Shown here piece by piece: positions 7,084-14,821 of a DNA stretch of 17,560 nt. The position numbers and the translations under genes were made by a program. The stretch comes from Bacillota bacterium (GTDB lineage Bacteria > Bacillota > Bacilli > Alicyclobacillales > SLC66): assembly GCA_021846145.1 (NCBI GenBank), contig JAJZCJ010000032.1, forward strand, positions 1-17,560, read 5' to 3'. The notes under the pieces are model-generated. The model did not search any database. It worked only from the letters and a program-made list of their open reading frames with translations, and was not told where the DNA came from. Within the stretch, counting starts at the first letter, position 1. Each line of letters opens with the position of its first letter.

Positions 7084-7971
7084 ATGCTGGATGATTTTCT
7101 TAAAGAAGTGATAGAGCAGGTCGAAGCTGCCATGGGCACATGGATGCCACTCGAACAGGTTGCTTTTATCAGCCCACTCTTTGAATCGATGCGTTACAGT
7201 TTATTTTCAGGGGGGAAGCGGTTACGACCTGCACTTGTATTGATGGTTGGGGAGGCGCTCGGACTCGAACGGCAGCAATTACTTCCGGCGGCGTGCGCGA
7301 TCGAAATGATCCACACGTACTCATTAATCCATGATGATTTACCTGCGATGGATGATGACGATCTGAGGCGAGGACAACCGACAAATCATAAAGTATTTGG
7401 TGAGGCCACCGCTATTTTGGCAGGTGATGCATTGTTGACCTTGGCATTACAAGTGTTGGCAGAAAGCCCCTTGCCTGATCGAATCGTCATCGCCATGATA
7501 CGAGAATTAACAATAGCGGCAGGCCCCTTAGGCATGGTGGGTGGTCAGGTAGCAGATATGTTTGAAGAAGGTAATACTGTAGAAGAAGAGAGAGTGAAAT
7601 TTATCCACCAGCACAAAACGGGTGCTCTTATCAAAGCTGCTATCCGAATGCCTGCTTATGCAGCACAAGTAGATGAAGAAACAATGAACAGACTCACTAG
7701 TTACGGGGAATCCATAGGTCTGGCATTTCAAATTATGGATGATGTGCTAGATGTGGTGGGAGATACCGACACCATTGGTAAAGTGGCGGGCATGGATGCT
7801 AAACAAGAAAAGGCAACTTATCCTGCGTTGTATGGGGTGGAAGTTTCCCGGCACATGGTCAATCAGTTAACAGCGGCAGCAGTTCGTGCGGTGAATGACG
7901 CGAAAAATCTTAATCAGTCCAAAACCCTTTTAATTGATCTGGCCTATTATCTTCGCGATCGGAATCATTAA
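7084..7971 (+). CDS. ispA: Farnesyl diphosphate synthase (polyprenyl synthetase family)
   Basis: IspA condenses isopentenyl diphosphate with dimethylallyl and geranyl diphosphate to make farnesyl diphosphate, the precursor of quinones and the undecaprenyl carrier. The 295-residue protein has GGKRLRPAL (43-51), the first Asp-rich motif DDLPAMDDDD starting at residue 84 in the bacterial DDxxxxD form, followed by LRRGQPTNHKVFGEATAILAGD (as LRRGQPTNHK then FGEATAILAGD), and the second Asp-rich motif FQIMDDVLD with D219, D220 and D223. The residues before the first motif (HTYSLIH) are those of type II bacterial farnesyl synthases. The ATG is one base after xseB, with GAGGAAGTG just upstream. The last gene of a closely packed group. 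Confidence 0.96.
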   Translation: MLDDFLKEVIEQVEAAMGTWMPLEQVAFISPLFESMRYSLFSGGKRLRPALVLMVGEALGLERQQLLPAACAIEMIHTYSLIHDDLPAMDDDDLRRGQPTNHKVFGEATAILAGDALLTLALQVLAESPLPDRIVIAMIRELTIAAGPLGMVGGQVADMFEEGNTVEEERVKFIHQHKTGALIKAAIRMPAYAAQVDEETMNRLTSYGESIGLAFQIMDDVLDVVGDTDTIGKVAGMDAKQEKATYPALYGVEVSRHMVNQLTAAAVRAVNDAKNLNQSKTLLIDLAYYLRDRNH

Positions 7972-8047
7972 AACACATCGAGCCAAGATATTGCCAGCGT
8001 AACAAATCAAATCTCTGGCGACAATAGCTTCAGGAGGTGTTGCTGAC

Positions 8048-8254
8048 GTGACAATCGGAGTTAAAATGCAACAAACGATTGCATCTGCTGAAGGCGTGGC
8101 CGCGAATCTAAAACAGTTTGCCTTGGACACACAAGATCAACAGGCGAAACAAATGTTCGGCCAAATGTCACAAACTGTAACTAATGTGGTTTCGTCGTTA
8201 CAGGCGAGGTTCAACTATATTCAAACCGAAGAGCCACAATACCGTCAACAATAA
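8048..8254 (+). CDS. DUF1657 family small protein, probably sporulation-associated
   Basis: A 68-residue soluble protein, MTIGVKMQQTIASAEGVAAN to the end EEPQYRQQ, is predicted to be mainly two helices, rich in Gln and Ala. The pattern VKMQQTIASxxG, LKQFALDTQDQQAKQMF and the ending FNYIQTEEPQY fits the DUF1657 family. That family occurs in spore formers, including beside spoVA-type genes in the mobile spoVA2 cluster; its function is not established. Here it stands alone between ispA and dxs. GTG 8048 follows a near-perfect AGGAGGTG (8032-8039) at 8 bases, the strongest ribosome site in the window, so it is very likely translated. A forespore role is an inference from family distribution only; no convincing sigma-G promoter was found in the 76 bases upstream. 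Confidence 0.8.
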   Translation: MTIGVKMQQTIASAEGVAANLKQFALDTQDQQAKQMFGQMSQTVTNVVSSLQARFNYIQTEEPQYRQQ

Positions 8255-8268
8255 ACAATATTGACATG

Positions 8269-8307
8269 AGGTTAGGTTTAGGACTTTATTGAGCCTGAAC
8301 CTTGCCT
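8269..8307 (+). terminator. Imperfect hairpin after the DUF1657 gene, possible terminator or leader structure
   Basis: Arms 8269-8282 and 8294-8307 can form a 14-pair stem with one T-T mismatch and two G-T pairs, around an 11-base loop. The sequence after it (GTGTTATAATTTT) is T-rich but not a clean T-run, so termination is uncertain. The dxs promoter -35 box sits in the loop and 3' arm. It may end the DUF1657 transcript. Confidence 0.4.
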
Positions 8308-8317
8308 GTGTTATAAT
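8289..8317 (+). promoter_or_regulatory. Sigma-A promoter for dxs
   Basis: TTGAGC (8289-8294) and a perfect TATAAT (8312-8317) are separated by exactly 17 bases. The predicted transcript start near 8324 gives a leader of about 83 bases before the dxs GTG at 8407. A second possible promoter starts with a perfect TTGACA at 8261-8266, but its -10 (TTTATT, 18-base spacer) is weaker. The leader contains a small six-pair hairpin at 8354-8369 (GATAGT/ACTGTC, loop ATTA). Confidence 0.7.
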
Positions 8318-8406
8318 TTTAAAACACTATATTGCAAACATGTAACTAACGTGGATAGTATTAACTGTCGCTCTATGCGTTGTCAACGAGAAAGGTGGCA
8401 AACGCC

Positions 8407-10296
8407 GTGCTGCTTGAGCAGGTGAATAATCCTTCGGATTTAAAAAAATTTACACTTGATGAATTAATCATTCTGGCTAATGAAATTAGAGAATTTTTGA
8501 TCCAAAGCATCACGAGCACCGGAGGACACTTTGGTGCTAATTTGGGTGTCGTGGAATTGACATTGGCACTACATTATTTATTTGATTCGCCACTTGACAA
8601 AATTATTTGGGATGTGGGGCATCAAGCGTATGTCCATAAAATTTTAACTGGTCGCAAAGACATGTTCCCTACTTTGCGCCAGTATCAGGGGTTAGCAGGC
8701 TTTCCGAAACGATCTGAAAGTGAGCATGACATGTTTGGGGTGGGGCATGCCAGTACTTCTTTGTCTGCCGCTTTGGGAATGGCCATCGCACGTGATCTTT
8801 CGCACGATGATTATCATATTGTGGCGGTCATTGGCGATGGGGCGATGACTGGCGGCATGGCTTTTGAAGCATTGAATCATGCTGGTCATTTAAAAAAGCG
8901 ACTGCTTGTCATCCTCAATGACAATGAAATGTCGATTGATCCTAACGTGGGAGCCGTTTCGCAATATCTTACTAGGTTGAGAACTGATCCGCATTATAGC
9001 CGTTTGAAAAACGACGTGGAATCCATACTGCTTAAAATTCCCAGCATCGGCAAACGCGTAGCGGGTACGCTTGAACGCTTTAAGGACAGCCTAAAATATA
9101 TGGTGGTTCCAGGGGCGTTATTTGAGGAAATGGGCTTTTCTTATTTTGGACCGATACCTGGTCATGATTTGGGTGCTTTATTGACGATTTTGAATCATGT
9201 CAAAGAATTGGATGAACCAGTGCTATTGCATGTGGTGACGCAAAAGGGTAAAGGATATAAAACGGCGGAAGATGCGCCTGATAAACTGCATAGTATAGGT
9301 GGCATGATTACCAAAGCGAGTAAAAAGGCACCTTCTTATACTAGCGTTTTTGCTAATACACTGATTGAACTTGCAAGAACCGATGACCGCATTGTGGCAG
9401 TGACAGCGGCTATGCCCAGTGGAACAGGGTTGAATAAATTTGCGGAAGTATTTCCAGATCGCTGTTTTGATGTGGGAATCGCTGAACAACATGCTGCTAC
9501 CCTATGCGCTGGGCTTGCGACAGCAGGAATGCGACCTGTATTTGCTGTGTACAGCACGTTTTTACAACGAGCTTACGATCAGGTTATTCATGATATTTGC
9601 ATCCAAAACTTGCCGGTGACATTTGCCATTGATCGCGCAGGATTAGTAGGTCCGGATGGGGAGACGCATCAAGGTGTGTTTGATATTGCATTTTTGCGAA
9701 CCGTGCCGAATATTACGCTAATGATGCCTAAAGATGAGGGCGAACTACGTCATATGCTACACACTGCGTTGACCCTCACTGGTCCTGCAGCAGTAAGGTA
9801 TCCGCGTGAAGATGGCGTTGGTGCACCGCTTGATGTGCCTTTAGAGGTGCTTCCGATTGGACGATCTGAGACGGTGAGAGAAGGTAGGGATATTGCATTT
9901 TTGGCAGTCGGGCCGATGGTGGCCGTGGCAGAAAATGCCGCTTTGATGCTTGCTGAACAGTCCATTTTCGCACGTGTGGTGAATGTGCGGTTTTTAAAAC
10001 CCATTGACGAGCAACTACTTTTGCAATTGGCACAGGACGGAATTCCTGTGGTGACGGTGGAAGAAGCGACTGTCAAAGGGGGATTTGGTGCAGCGGTGCT
10101 TGAATATTATGCGAATAATGATTTGGTTCATCCGGTTCATCCGATGGGACTTCCAGATCAGTTTATTACTCATGGCAGTAGACCAGAATTATTGCATTAT
10201 GTGGGGCTGACTGCAAAAGGACTTTCTGATGTTGCCCTTGATCTTTTAGCAAAGTTGCCTAAACACAAAGTCCGTAGGAAGTCTGTGAACGCTTAG
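8407..10296 (+). CDS. dxs: 1-deoxy-D-xylulose-5-phosphate synthase
   Basis: Dxs joins pyruvate and glyceraldehyde 3-phosphate with thiamine diphosphate, the first step of the MEP pathway to isoprenoids. The 629-residue protein has STGGHFGANLGVVELTLALH, WDVGHQAYVHKILTGR, GFPKRSESEHD, the thiamine diphosphate loop from GDGAMTGG (143-150) to NDNEMS, the transketolase-type catalytic Glu in GIAEQHA (E360), and the C-terminal domain ending near GSRPELLHYVGL. GTG 8407 is chosen because AGAAAGGTGG (8389-8398) lies 8 bases upstream and the protein then starts LLEQVNNPSDLKKF, aligning with B. subtilis Dxs from its first residue; the TTG at 8380 would put the ribosome site inside the gene. Product flows to IspA just upstream. 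The stop overlaps the tlyA start by one base. Confidence 0.97.
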   Translation: MLLEQVNNPSDLKKFTLDELIILANEIREFLIQSITSTGGHFGANLGVVELTLALHYLFDSPLDKIIWDVGHQAYVHKILTGRKDMFPTLRQYQGLAGFPKRSESEHDMFGVGHASTSLSAALGMAIARDLSHDDYHIVAVIGDGAMTGGMAFEALNHAGHLKKRLLVILNDNEMSIDPNVGAVSQYLTRLRTDPHYSRLKNDVESILLKIPSIGKRVAGTLERFKDSLKYMVVPGALFEEMGFSYFGPIPGHDLGALLTILNHVKELDEPVLLHVVTQKGKGYKTAEDAPDKLHSIGGMITKASKKAPSYTSVFANTLIELARTDDRIVAVTAAMPSGTGLNKFAEVFPDRCFDVGIAEQHAATLCAGLATAGMRPVFAVYSTFLQRAYDQVIHDICIQNLPVTFAIDRAGLVGPDGETHQGVFDIAFLRTVPNITLMMPKDEGELRHMLHTALTLTGPAAVRYPREDGVGAPLDVPLEVLPIGRSETVREGRDIAFLAVGPMVAVAENAALMLAEQSIFARVVNVRFLKPIDEQLLLQLAQDGIPVVTVEEATVKGGFGAAVLEYYANNDLVHPVHPMGLPDQFITHGSRPELLHYVGLTAKGLSDVALDLLAKLPKHKVRRKSVNA

Positions 10297-11111
10297 TGGA
10301 TAAAGAACGAATTGATATCATGGTGGTTAAGCTTGGTCTTGCTGCATCGAGAGAAGAGGCCAAGCGTTTCATTATGGCTGGAAAAATTTTCTCAGGCACG
10401 GAGTGCATTGATAAACCTGGGACGAAAGTGCCGATTGATGCATCAATTGTTTGCAAAGGTGATAAATCCCCGTATGTCGGTCGAGGAGCCTTGAAGCTCG
10501 AAAAAGCATTACAGGTATTTCCTATATCGTTAAAGGACAAAGTGGTGTTAGATGTCGGTGCTTCGACAGGTGGATTTACAGATTGTTCACTGCAAGCAGG
10601 AGCACAACTTGTCTATAGTGTCGATGTGGGATATGGACAACTAGCATGGAAACTTCGTCAGGATCCTCGCGTGCGAGTGATGGAACGGGTCAATTTTCGC
10701 CATGTAGAGGCGTCATTATTCGTGCCTCCTCCGAATGTGGCAGTGATGGATGTTTCTTTTATCTCGATCGCAAAACTGCTCCCTAAGTTAAAGGAAGTGC
10801 TATTGCCAGGGTCACCGTTTATTGGTTTGATCAAACCTCAATTTGAGGCTGGCTTTGGAAAAGTAGGCAAGGGCGGCATCGTGCGTGATCCTGAGGTGCA
10901 TCGCGAAGTGTTGCATCGTTTGGTGAGAATATTAAAAACAGAACAATTTCAAGTATGTGGTGTGGTTCCTTCCCCAATTCGCGGCGGAGATGGCAACATA
11001 GAATATTTGTTGTGGTCATTTAATGGGGTGAATGTTTGTGAAAAAGAAGTGGACGACAGGGAACTAGACGCGCAGGTAAGTATTGCACAATTATTGAATG
11101 ATAGTCACTAG
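10296..11111 (+). CDS. tlyA: TlyA/YqxC family rRNA methyltransferase (S4 plus FtsJ-like domains)
   Basis: TlyA proteins are 2'-O-methyltransferases of ribosomal RNA in some bacteria; the B. subtilis counterpart is YqxC. The 271-residue protein starts with an S4 RNA-binding domain (about 4-65, KERIDIMVVKLGLAASREEA), then GALKLEKAL with a catalytic-type Lys, the SAM-binding LDVGASTGGFTD (85-96), VDVGYGQLAWKLRQDPRV, AVMDVSFIS, and LIKPQFEAG, which supplies the K-D-K elements of the FtsJ family. The GTG start overlaps the dxs stop (TAGTG), and the protein aligns with YqxC from this point. An AGGAA site is somewhat far (15 bases), consistent with translational coupling. The exact rRNA target in this organism is not known. 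Confidence 0.93.
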   Translation: MDKERIDIMVVKLGLAASREEAKRFIMAGKIFSGTECIDKPGTKVPIDASIVCKGDKSPYVGRGALKLEKALQVFPISLKDKVVLDVGASTGGFTDCSLQAGAQLVYSVDVGYGQLAWKLRQDPRVRVMERVNFRHVEASLFVPPPNVAVMDVSFISIAKLLPKLKEVLLPGSPFIGLIKPQFEAGFGKVGKGGIVRDPEVHREVLHRLVRILKTEQFQVCGVVPSPIRGGDGNIEYLLWSFNGVNVCEKEVDDRELDAQVSIAQLLNDSH

Positions 11112-11167
11112 TGATAAGCAGGAATATGGGGTACCTCAAGCGAACAGGTAATTTGGAGGTGCCTGCC

Positions 11168-11680
11168 ATGGAAGTACTCGCCATTCTCACATTTTTAACA
11201 GTGGCGTTGCTTTTTTTTAGATCTAAATACTTGGCGAGTAGTTGGGCTGAATTTGCTCCAGAATCTAAGCGTGAAATCATGATTAAAGCTTGTGATTTTT
11301 TGCAAGGACAAGGGTATCGAATTGTGGATGAACGAGTGGGGCATGAACTTAATTCGTATTTAGGTAGTAAGAAATACACCACCTTTTTGATCGCAGATTA
11401 CATAATTGAGAATGAGGGAACACGTTATCCTGTAAAGGTACGTTCGACAAGAGACCCGGAAAGAATCAATGGGGTCTGGTTGCGGAAAAATTTTTTCCCA
11501 TTATATGAGCAATATCATTCTCCGATCGCTTATGTGGACGCTGAATTAGGTTCTATTGAATGGATTGATTTTGCTATGGACTATCCAGCACAATATTTTC
11601 GTAAGCGTTGGCTATCTAGGCTAATTTGGTTATTTATCGGCATTGTACTAGGCTGGTTAATTGCACTTGCGACACGGTGA
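11168..11680 (+). CDS. Unrecognised membrane protein with two terminal helices and a possible degenerate nuclease-fold middle
   Basis: I do not recognise a named family. The 170-residue protein has a hydrophobic helix at 2-17, a soluble middle (about 23-148) and a second hydrophobic helix at 151-167 with a short basic end (ATR). The middle reads KACDFLQGQGYRIVDERVG, then FLIADYIIENEGTRYPVKVRS, and closes with PIAYVDAELGSIEWIDF. The strand-turn-strand pattern around D77 to R92 resembles PD-(D/E)XK folds (D ... ExK), but K90-V-R92 replaces the catalytic E-x-K, so catalysis is doubtful. ATG 11168 is chosen because TGGAGGTG (11154-11161) lies 6 bases upstream; the longer frame from 11111 would bury that site. 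It sits between tlyA and nadK and is probably cotranscribed with them. Confidence 0.75.
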   Translation: MEVLAILTFLTVALLFFRSKYLASSWAEFAPESKREIMIKACDFLQGQGYRIVDERVGHELNSYLGSKKYTTFLIADYIIENEGTRYPVKVRSTRDPERINGVWLRKNFFPLYEQYHSPIAYVDAELGSIEWIDFAMDYPAQYFRKRWLSRLIWLFIGIVLGWLIALATR

Positions 11681-11705
11681 GTGATGGATGAAAGGTAGGT
11701 CGAGA

Positions 11706-12560
11706 ATGCCAGACACAATCGGGATACTCGTGAACCGCACAAAGAAAAACGCAGATGCTGTTACCTATCGATTGGTGGATACGATCAAGCGATGTGGTGG
11801 TCAAGTGTATATCGATGATCAAACAGCTCATGATTTAAATATGCCGGAGTTTGGTTTGCCACTAGAACAATTTCCAGAACGCGTTGATCTGCTCTTTGTA
11901 TTAGGGGGGGATGGCACACTGCTTGGCGCAGCAAGGCAGTTTGCTTGTTATGACTTACCAATGCTTGGGATTAACATCGGGCACTTGGGTTTTTTATCTG
12001 AGGCAGAGCCTGAGAATTTAGAAGCAACGGTATCCCGAGCGCTACATGGCGATTTTTACTTAGAGCGCAGAATGATGCTGGAGACAGAGGTCTGGCGGCA
12101 AGATGAACAAATTCACCACAGCATCGGGCTCAATGACGCGGGAGTTGGCAAGGGTTCGTTTGCACGTATGATTCAGGTACAGATTGATGTCAATGGAGAT
12201 TTGTATGATGATTTTTTAGGGGACGGGGTTATCGTCTCTACTCCAACAGGATCGACGGCGTATTCGCTGTCTTGTGGGGGGCCGATTATGCAGCCTCATA
12301 TGCAAGTGCTGTTGATCACTCCCATTTGTGCACACAAGCTGGTGGCGAGACCGTGTATTATTTCAGGTGAGCAAGAAATTCGTATCAAGGTGCTTGCACG
12401 TCATCAGGATATGGGGCTTACTGTAGATGGACAGGTTGGTTTTCCGCTGCAAAACGGCGATTTTGTGTATGTTCGGAAATCGAAATGTGATACAGTGCTC
12501 ATTCGTTGGCAGGAACGTCCGTTTTTTTCTATATTAAGAAATAAATTGCGTGGGGATTAG
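11706..12560 (+). CDS. nadK: NAD kinase
   Basis: NadK phosphorylates NAD to NADP using ATP or polyphosphate, in the cytoplasm. The 284-residue protein starts IGILVNRTK, then has the catalytic GGDGT (67-71) in LFVLGGDGTLLGAARQF, GINIGHLGFLSE, the NE/D-type pair N143-D144, and the substrate block GDGVIVSTPTGSTAYSLSCGGP, followed by TVDGQ near the C-terminus. ATG 11706 fits family alignment and has TAGGT/AAAGG just upstream; ATG 11688 in the same frame would add six residues and is also possible (GGTGA at 11676-11680). Placement between tlyA and argR differs from B. subtilis but is seen in clostridia-like orders. Confidence 0.95.
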   Translation: MPDTIGILVNRTKKNADAVTYRLVDTIKRCGGQVYIDDQTAHDLNMPEFGLPLEQFPERVDLLFVLGGDGTLLGAARQFACYDLPMLGINIGHLGFLSEAEPENLEATVSRALHGDFYLERRMMLETEVWRQDEQIHHSIGLNDAGVGKGSFARMIQVQIDVNGDLYDDFLGDGVIVSTPTGSTAYSLSCGGPIMQPHMQVLLITPICAHKLVARPCIISGEQEIRIKVLARHQDMGLTVDGQVGFPLQNGDFVYVRKSKCDTVLIRWQERPFFSILRNKLRGD

Positions 12561-12574
12561 GAAGGTGTTCATGC

Positions 12575-13024
12575 TTGAAAGGTCAAAGACTACTTAAAAT
12601 CAGGGAAATTATTTCTGAACAAGTCATCGAAACCCAAGAAGAGTTGGCTGAAGCGTTACGAGCGGCGGGATTCAATGTGACTCAGGCGACAATTTCTAGG
12701 GATATTAAGCAAATGCATTTAATTAAAACGCCAATGGCTAATGGCGCGTACAAGTATTCATTGCCGACAGAACCATCATCTTACCAACCCGAAGTGAAAT
12801 TACACCGTCTCTTAAATGATGTATTTGTTACCATTGATTCTGCAGAAAACCTTGTGGTCATGCGGACGCTTCCAGGTAATGCGCATGCGGTGGCTGTGCT
12901 TTTTGATGCACTTGATTGGGCTGAAATTCTGGGAACGGTGGCCGGGGATGATACGATTTTACTGATTGTGCGCTCGAGAGATGCAGCAGAAGATGTGGTG
13001 GAGCGAGTGAAAAGCCTGTTATAG
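12575..13024 (+). CDS. argR: Arginine repressor ArgR/AhrC
   Basis: ArgR is a hexameric, arginine-dependent regulator of arginine synthesis and breakdown. The 149-residue protein has an N-terminal winged helix-turn-helix (1-70) with recognition segment TQATISRDIKQM (36-47) and a C-terminal oligomerisation domain with GNAHAVAVLFDALDW and the arginine-binding GDDTILLIV (D125, D126). Length is normal. The start is TTG at 12575, placed 7 bases after AGGAAGGTG (12559-12567); the ATG at 12571 is out of frame and closes after nine codons. The position before recN is the Bacillus order. No obvious ARG box was found next to it. Confidence 0.96.
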   Translation: MKGQRLLKIREIISEQVIETQEELAEALRAAGFNVTQATISRDIKQMHLIKTPMANGAYKYSLPTEPSSYQPEVKLHRLLNDVFVTIDSAENLVVMRTLPGNAHAVAVLFDALDWAEILGTVAGDDTILLIVRSRDAAEDVVERVKSLL

Positions 13025-13036
13025 GGAGGGCTAGAT

Positions 13037-14731
13037 GTGTTACGAACACTGGTCGTGCAAAATCTGGCGTTGATTGAGTTCATTGAATTGGACTTTAGTC
13101 ATGGTTTTACTTGTTTGACAGGAGAGACAGGTGCAGGTAAATCGATTCTTCTCGATGCGGTGGGATTGTTGCTTGGTTCGCGTGGCAGCGCTGAGTTGAT
13201 TCGAACAGGTGAGGATAGGGCACTTGTAGAGGGTAATTTTGATGTAACAGATAAGATTGCTGGTATGGTGGAAACGGCATTAAATGAACTTGGTATTGTA
13301 TTTAATGGCACAGAGTTAATTGTTAGTCGTGAGATTAATCGTGCTGGCAAGTCTTTAGCGCGCATTAATGGGCGCATGATCACCGTTGCCGCCTTACGTA
13401 ATTTAGGTAAAATACTTGTTCAACAGCATGGACAGCACGATAACTTGATACTTTTAAAAAAAGATGAACAATTGCGATTACTCGATGATTTTCACTTACC
13501 AACTATTTTGCCTATTCTTATTAATTTCCAGGAAATATTTAAGGCACTTCAAGAACTTTCGAGGCGCTTGCAAGAGGCTGATCGAAATAGCCGAGAACAA
13601 GCACAGAGACTGGATTTTTTACGTATGCAGGTAATGGAAATTGATGCTGCAAAATTAAAAATCGGTGAAGAGGTGGCATTACGCGAGCGCAGGGGCATGC
13701 TGCAACACGCAGATCGATTACAGCATGCAACAGAGAGCGTTTATGCTTCATTGTATGAAGGTTCAGGCACAAGCCCTGCCATCAATGGTTCGTTATATCG
13801 TTTGTCGCGGGAAATAGAAGCAGTCGTAGCATTAGACAAGAACCTTACAGAATTAAAGGAGTACCTTGAGACTGCCCAAGTTAATTTAGCAGAAGCTGCT
13901 GAATTTTCACGCACTTATCGAGATAAACTAAGTTTTGAACCTGAAGAGTTGGGGAAAATTGAAGATCGTTTGGCGATTTTGGAAAGGTTATTTCGAAAAT
14001 ATGGGCAAAATGAACAAGAAGTACTGGCTTATGGTCAGAGAGCGCTTGATGAGATTCGCGAATTAGAGAATATTGATGAAAGAATGGCAGACTGGTTAGA
14101 CGAAAAGCAACAATTAGAGGTCAAATTAGCTGAACTAGCAACACAGTTGACTACGGTGCGCAAAGTGGCAGCACGTGAATTTGAGGAGCAAGTGCAAGCA
14201 GAATTGGCTAAATTGTCGATGCCCAATGTAAGACTGGCCATCAAATTTTATTCTGTTCCTTATTATGACAAGGGCGCAGACGAAGCGGAAATTTTCTTTA
14301 GTGCTAATCAAGGGGAAGAATTGAAGCCATTGGCAAAAATTGCATCAGGTGGTGAACTTTCGCGGTTTATGTTGGCTTTGGCGAAAGTGCTTGCGGGTGC
14401 AGCACCAACTGACACCATGATTTTTGATGAAATTGATACAGGTATTTCAGGTGCTGCTGCGCAAAGGGTGGCAGAAACCATTGTAGAGATTTCGAAATAT
14501 CATCAAGTGCTGTGCGTGACTCATCAAGCGCAAATGGCATGTATGGCTGATGAACACATGATTATTGAAAAAAATGTCTCACATGAGCGTACATTTACTT
14601 TAGTAAGGCCTTTAATTGGTGAGGAACGTATTGAAGAGTTGGCAAAAATGCTTGGTGGGCAATTGGTGACAGCGACTACACGTTCTCATGCCCGTGAATT
14701 GTTAATGAGAAAACAGGGTTTTTCGCAGTAA
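13037..14731 (+). CDS. recN: DNA repair protein RecN
   Basis: RecN is an SMC-like ATPase recruited early to DNA double-strand breaks. The 564-residue protein has an N-terminal Walker A GETGAGKS (29-36), QQHGQHDN, long helical coiled-coil regions (about 170-410), the ABC signature ASGGELSRFMLALAKVL, Walker B TMIFDEIDTGISG and a C-terminal His in VTHQAQMACMADEH. Full length for the family. The start is GTG 13037 with GGGAGGG (13024-13030) 6 bases upstream, and the site overlaps the argR stop, so the two are probably cotranscribed. No clear LexA box was found in the short gap. Confidence 0.97.
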   Translation: MLRTLVVQNLALIEFIELDFSHGFTCLTGETGAGKSILLDAVGLLLGSRGSAELIRTGEDRALVEGNFDVTDKIAGMVETALNELGIVFNGTELIVSREINRAGKSLARINGRMITVAALRNLGKILVQQHGQHDNLILLKKDEQLRLLDDFHLPTILPILINFQEIFKALQELSRRLQEADRNSREQAQRLDFLRMQVMEIDAAKLKIGEEVALRERRGMLQHADRLQHATESVYASLYEGSGTSPAINGSLYRLSREIEAVVALDKNLTELKEYLETAQVNLAEAAEFSRTYRDKLSFEPEELGKIEDRLAILERLFRKYGQNEQEVLAYGQRALDEIRELENIDERMADWLDEKQQLEVKLAELATQLTTVRKVAAREFEEQVQAELAKLSMPNVRLAIKFYSVPYYDKGADEAEIFFSANQGEELKPLAKIASGGELSRFMLALAKVLAGAAPTDTMIFDEIDTGISGAAAQRVAETIVEISKYHQVLCVTHQAQMACMADEHMIIEKNVSHERTFTLVRPLIGEERIEELAKMLGGQLVTATTRSHARELLMRKQGFSQ

Positions 14732-14753
14732 CTTGCCAAGTTAGACATCATTT

Positions 14754-14766
14754 TTGCATTATGCAA
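14754..14766. repeat. Perfect 13-base palindrome between recN and spoIVB
   Basis: TTGCATTATGCAA reads as a perfect inverted repeat (six-base arms, one central base). It lies 55 bases before the spoIVB start, in a 90-base gap. It could be an operator for a dimeric regulator, but no known consensus was recognised; it is too short and lacks a T-run to be a strong terminator. Confidence 0.5.
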
Positions 14767-14821
14767 CATGACTCTCCCGGGTAGGCTAGAAGCACATGAG
14801 AACAACTGAGGAGGGGTGAAC

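Noticed and set aside
7993..8019. Stem GCCAG/CTGGC after ispA as a terminator
   Set aside because: Only five pairs, a 17-base loop and no T-run.
9750..10076. Antisense open frames within dxs, recN and others (for example 9750-10076 on the - strand)
   Set aside because: They lie wholly inside well-supported genes, lack ribosome sites and show no recognisable protein features.
12541..12575. ARG box or other autoregulatory operator before argR
   Set aside because: The gap is only 14 bases and shows no AT-rich dyad of the ArgR type.
14756..14788. Sigma-F/sigma-G promoter for spoIVB (GGGTAGGCTA at 14779-14788 with GCATT at 14756-14760)
   Set aside because: The -10-like decamer is fair, but the -35 match is incomplete and the spacing is about two to three bases too long. 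Family knowledge makes such a promoter likely, yet the sequence does not place it securely.
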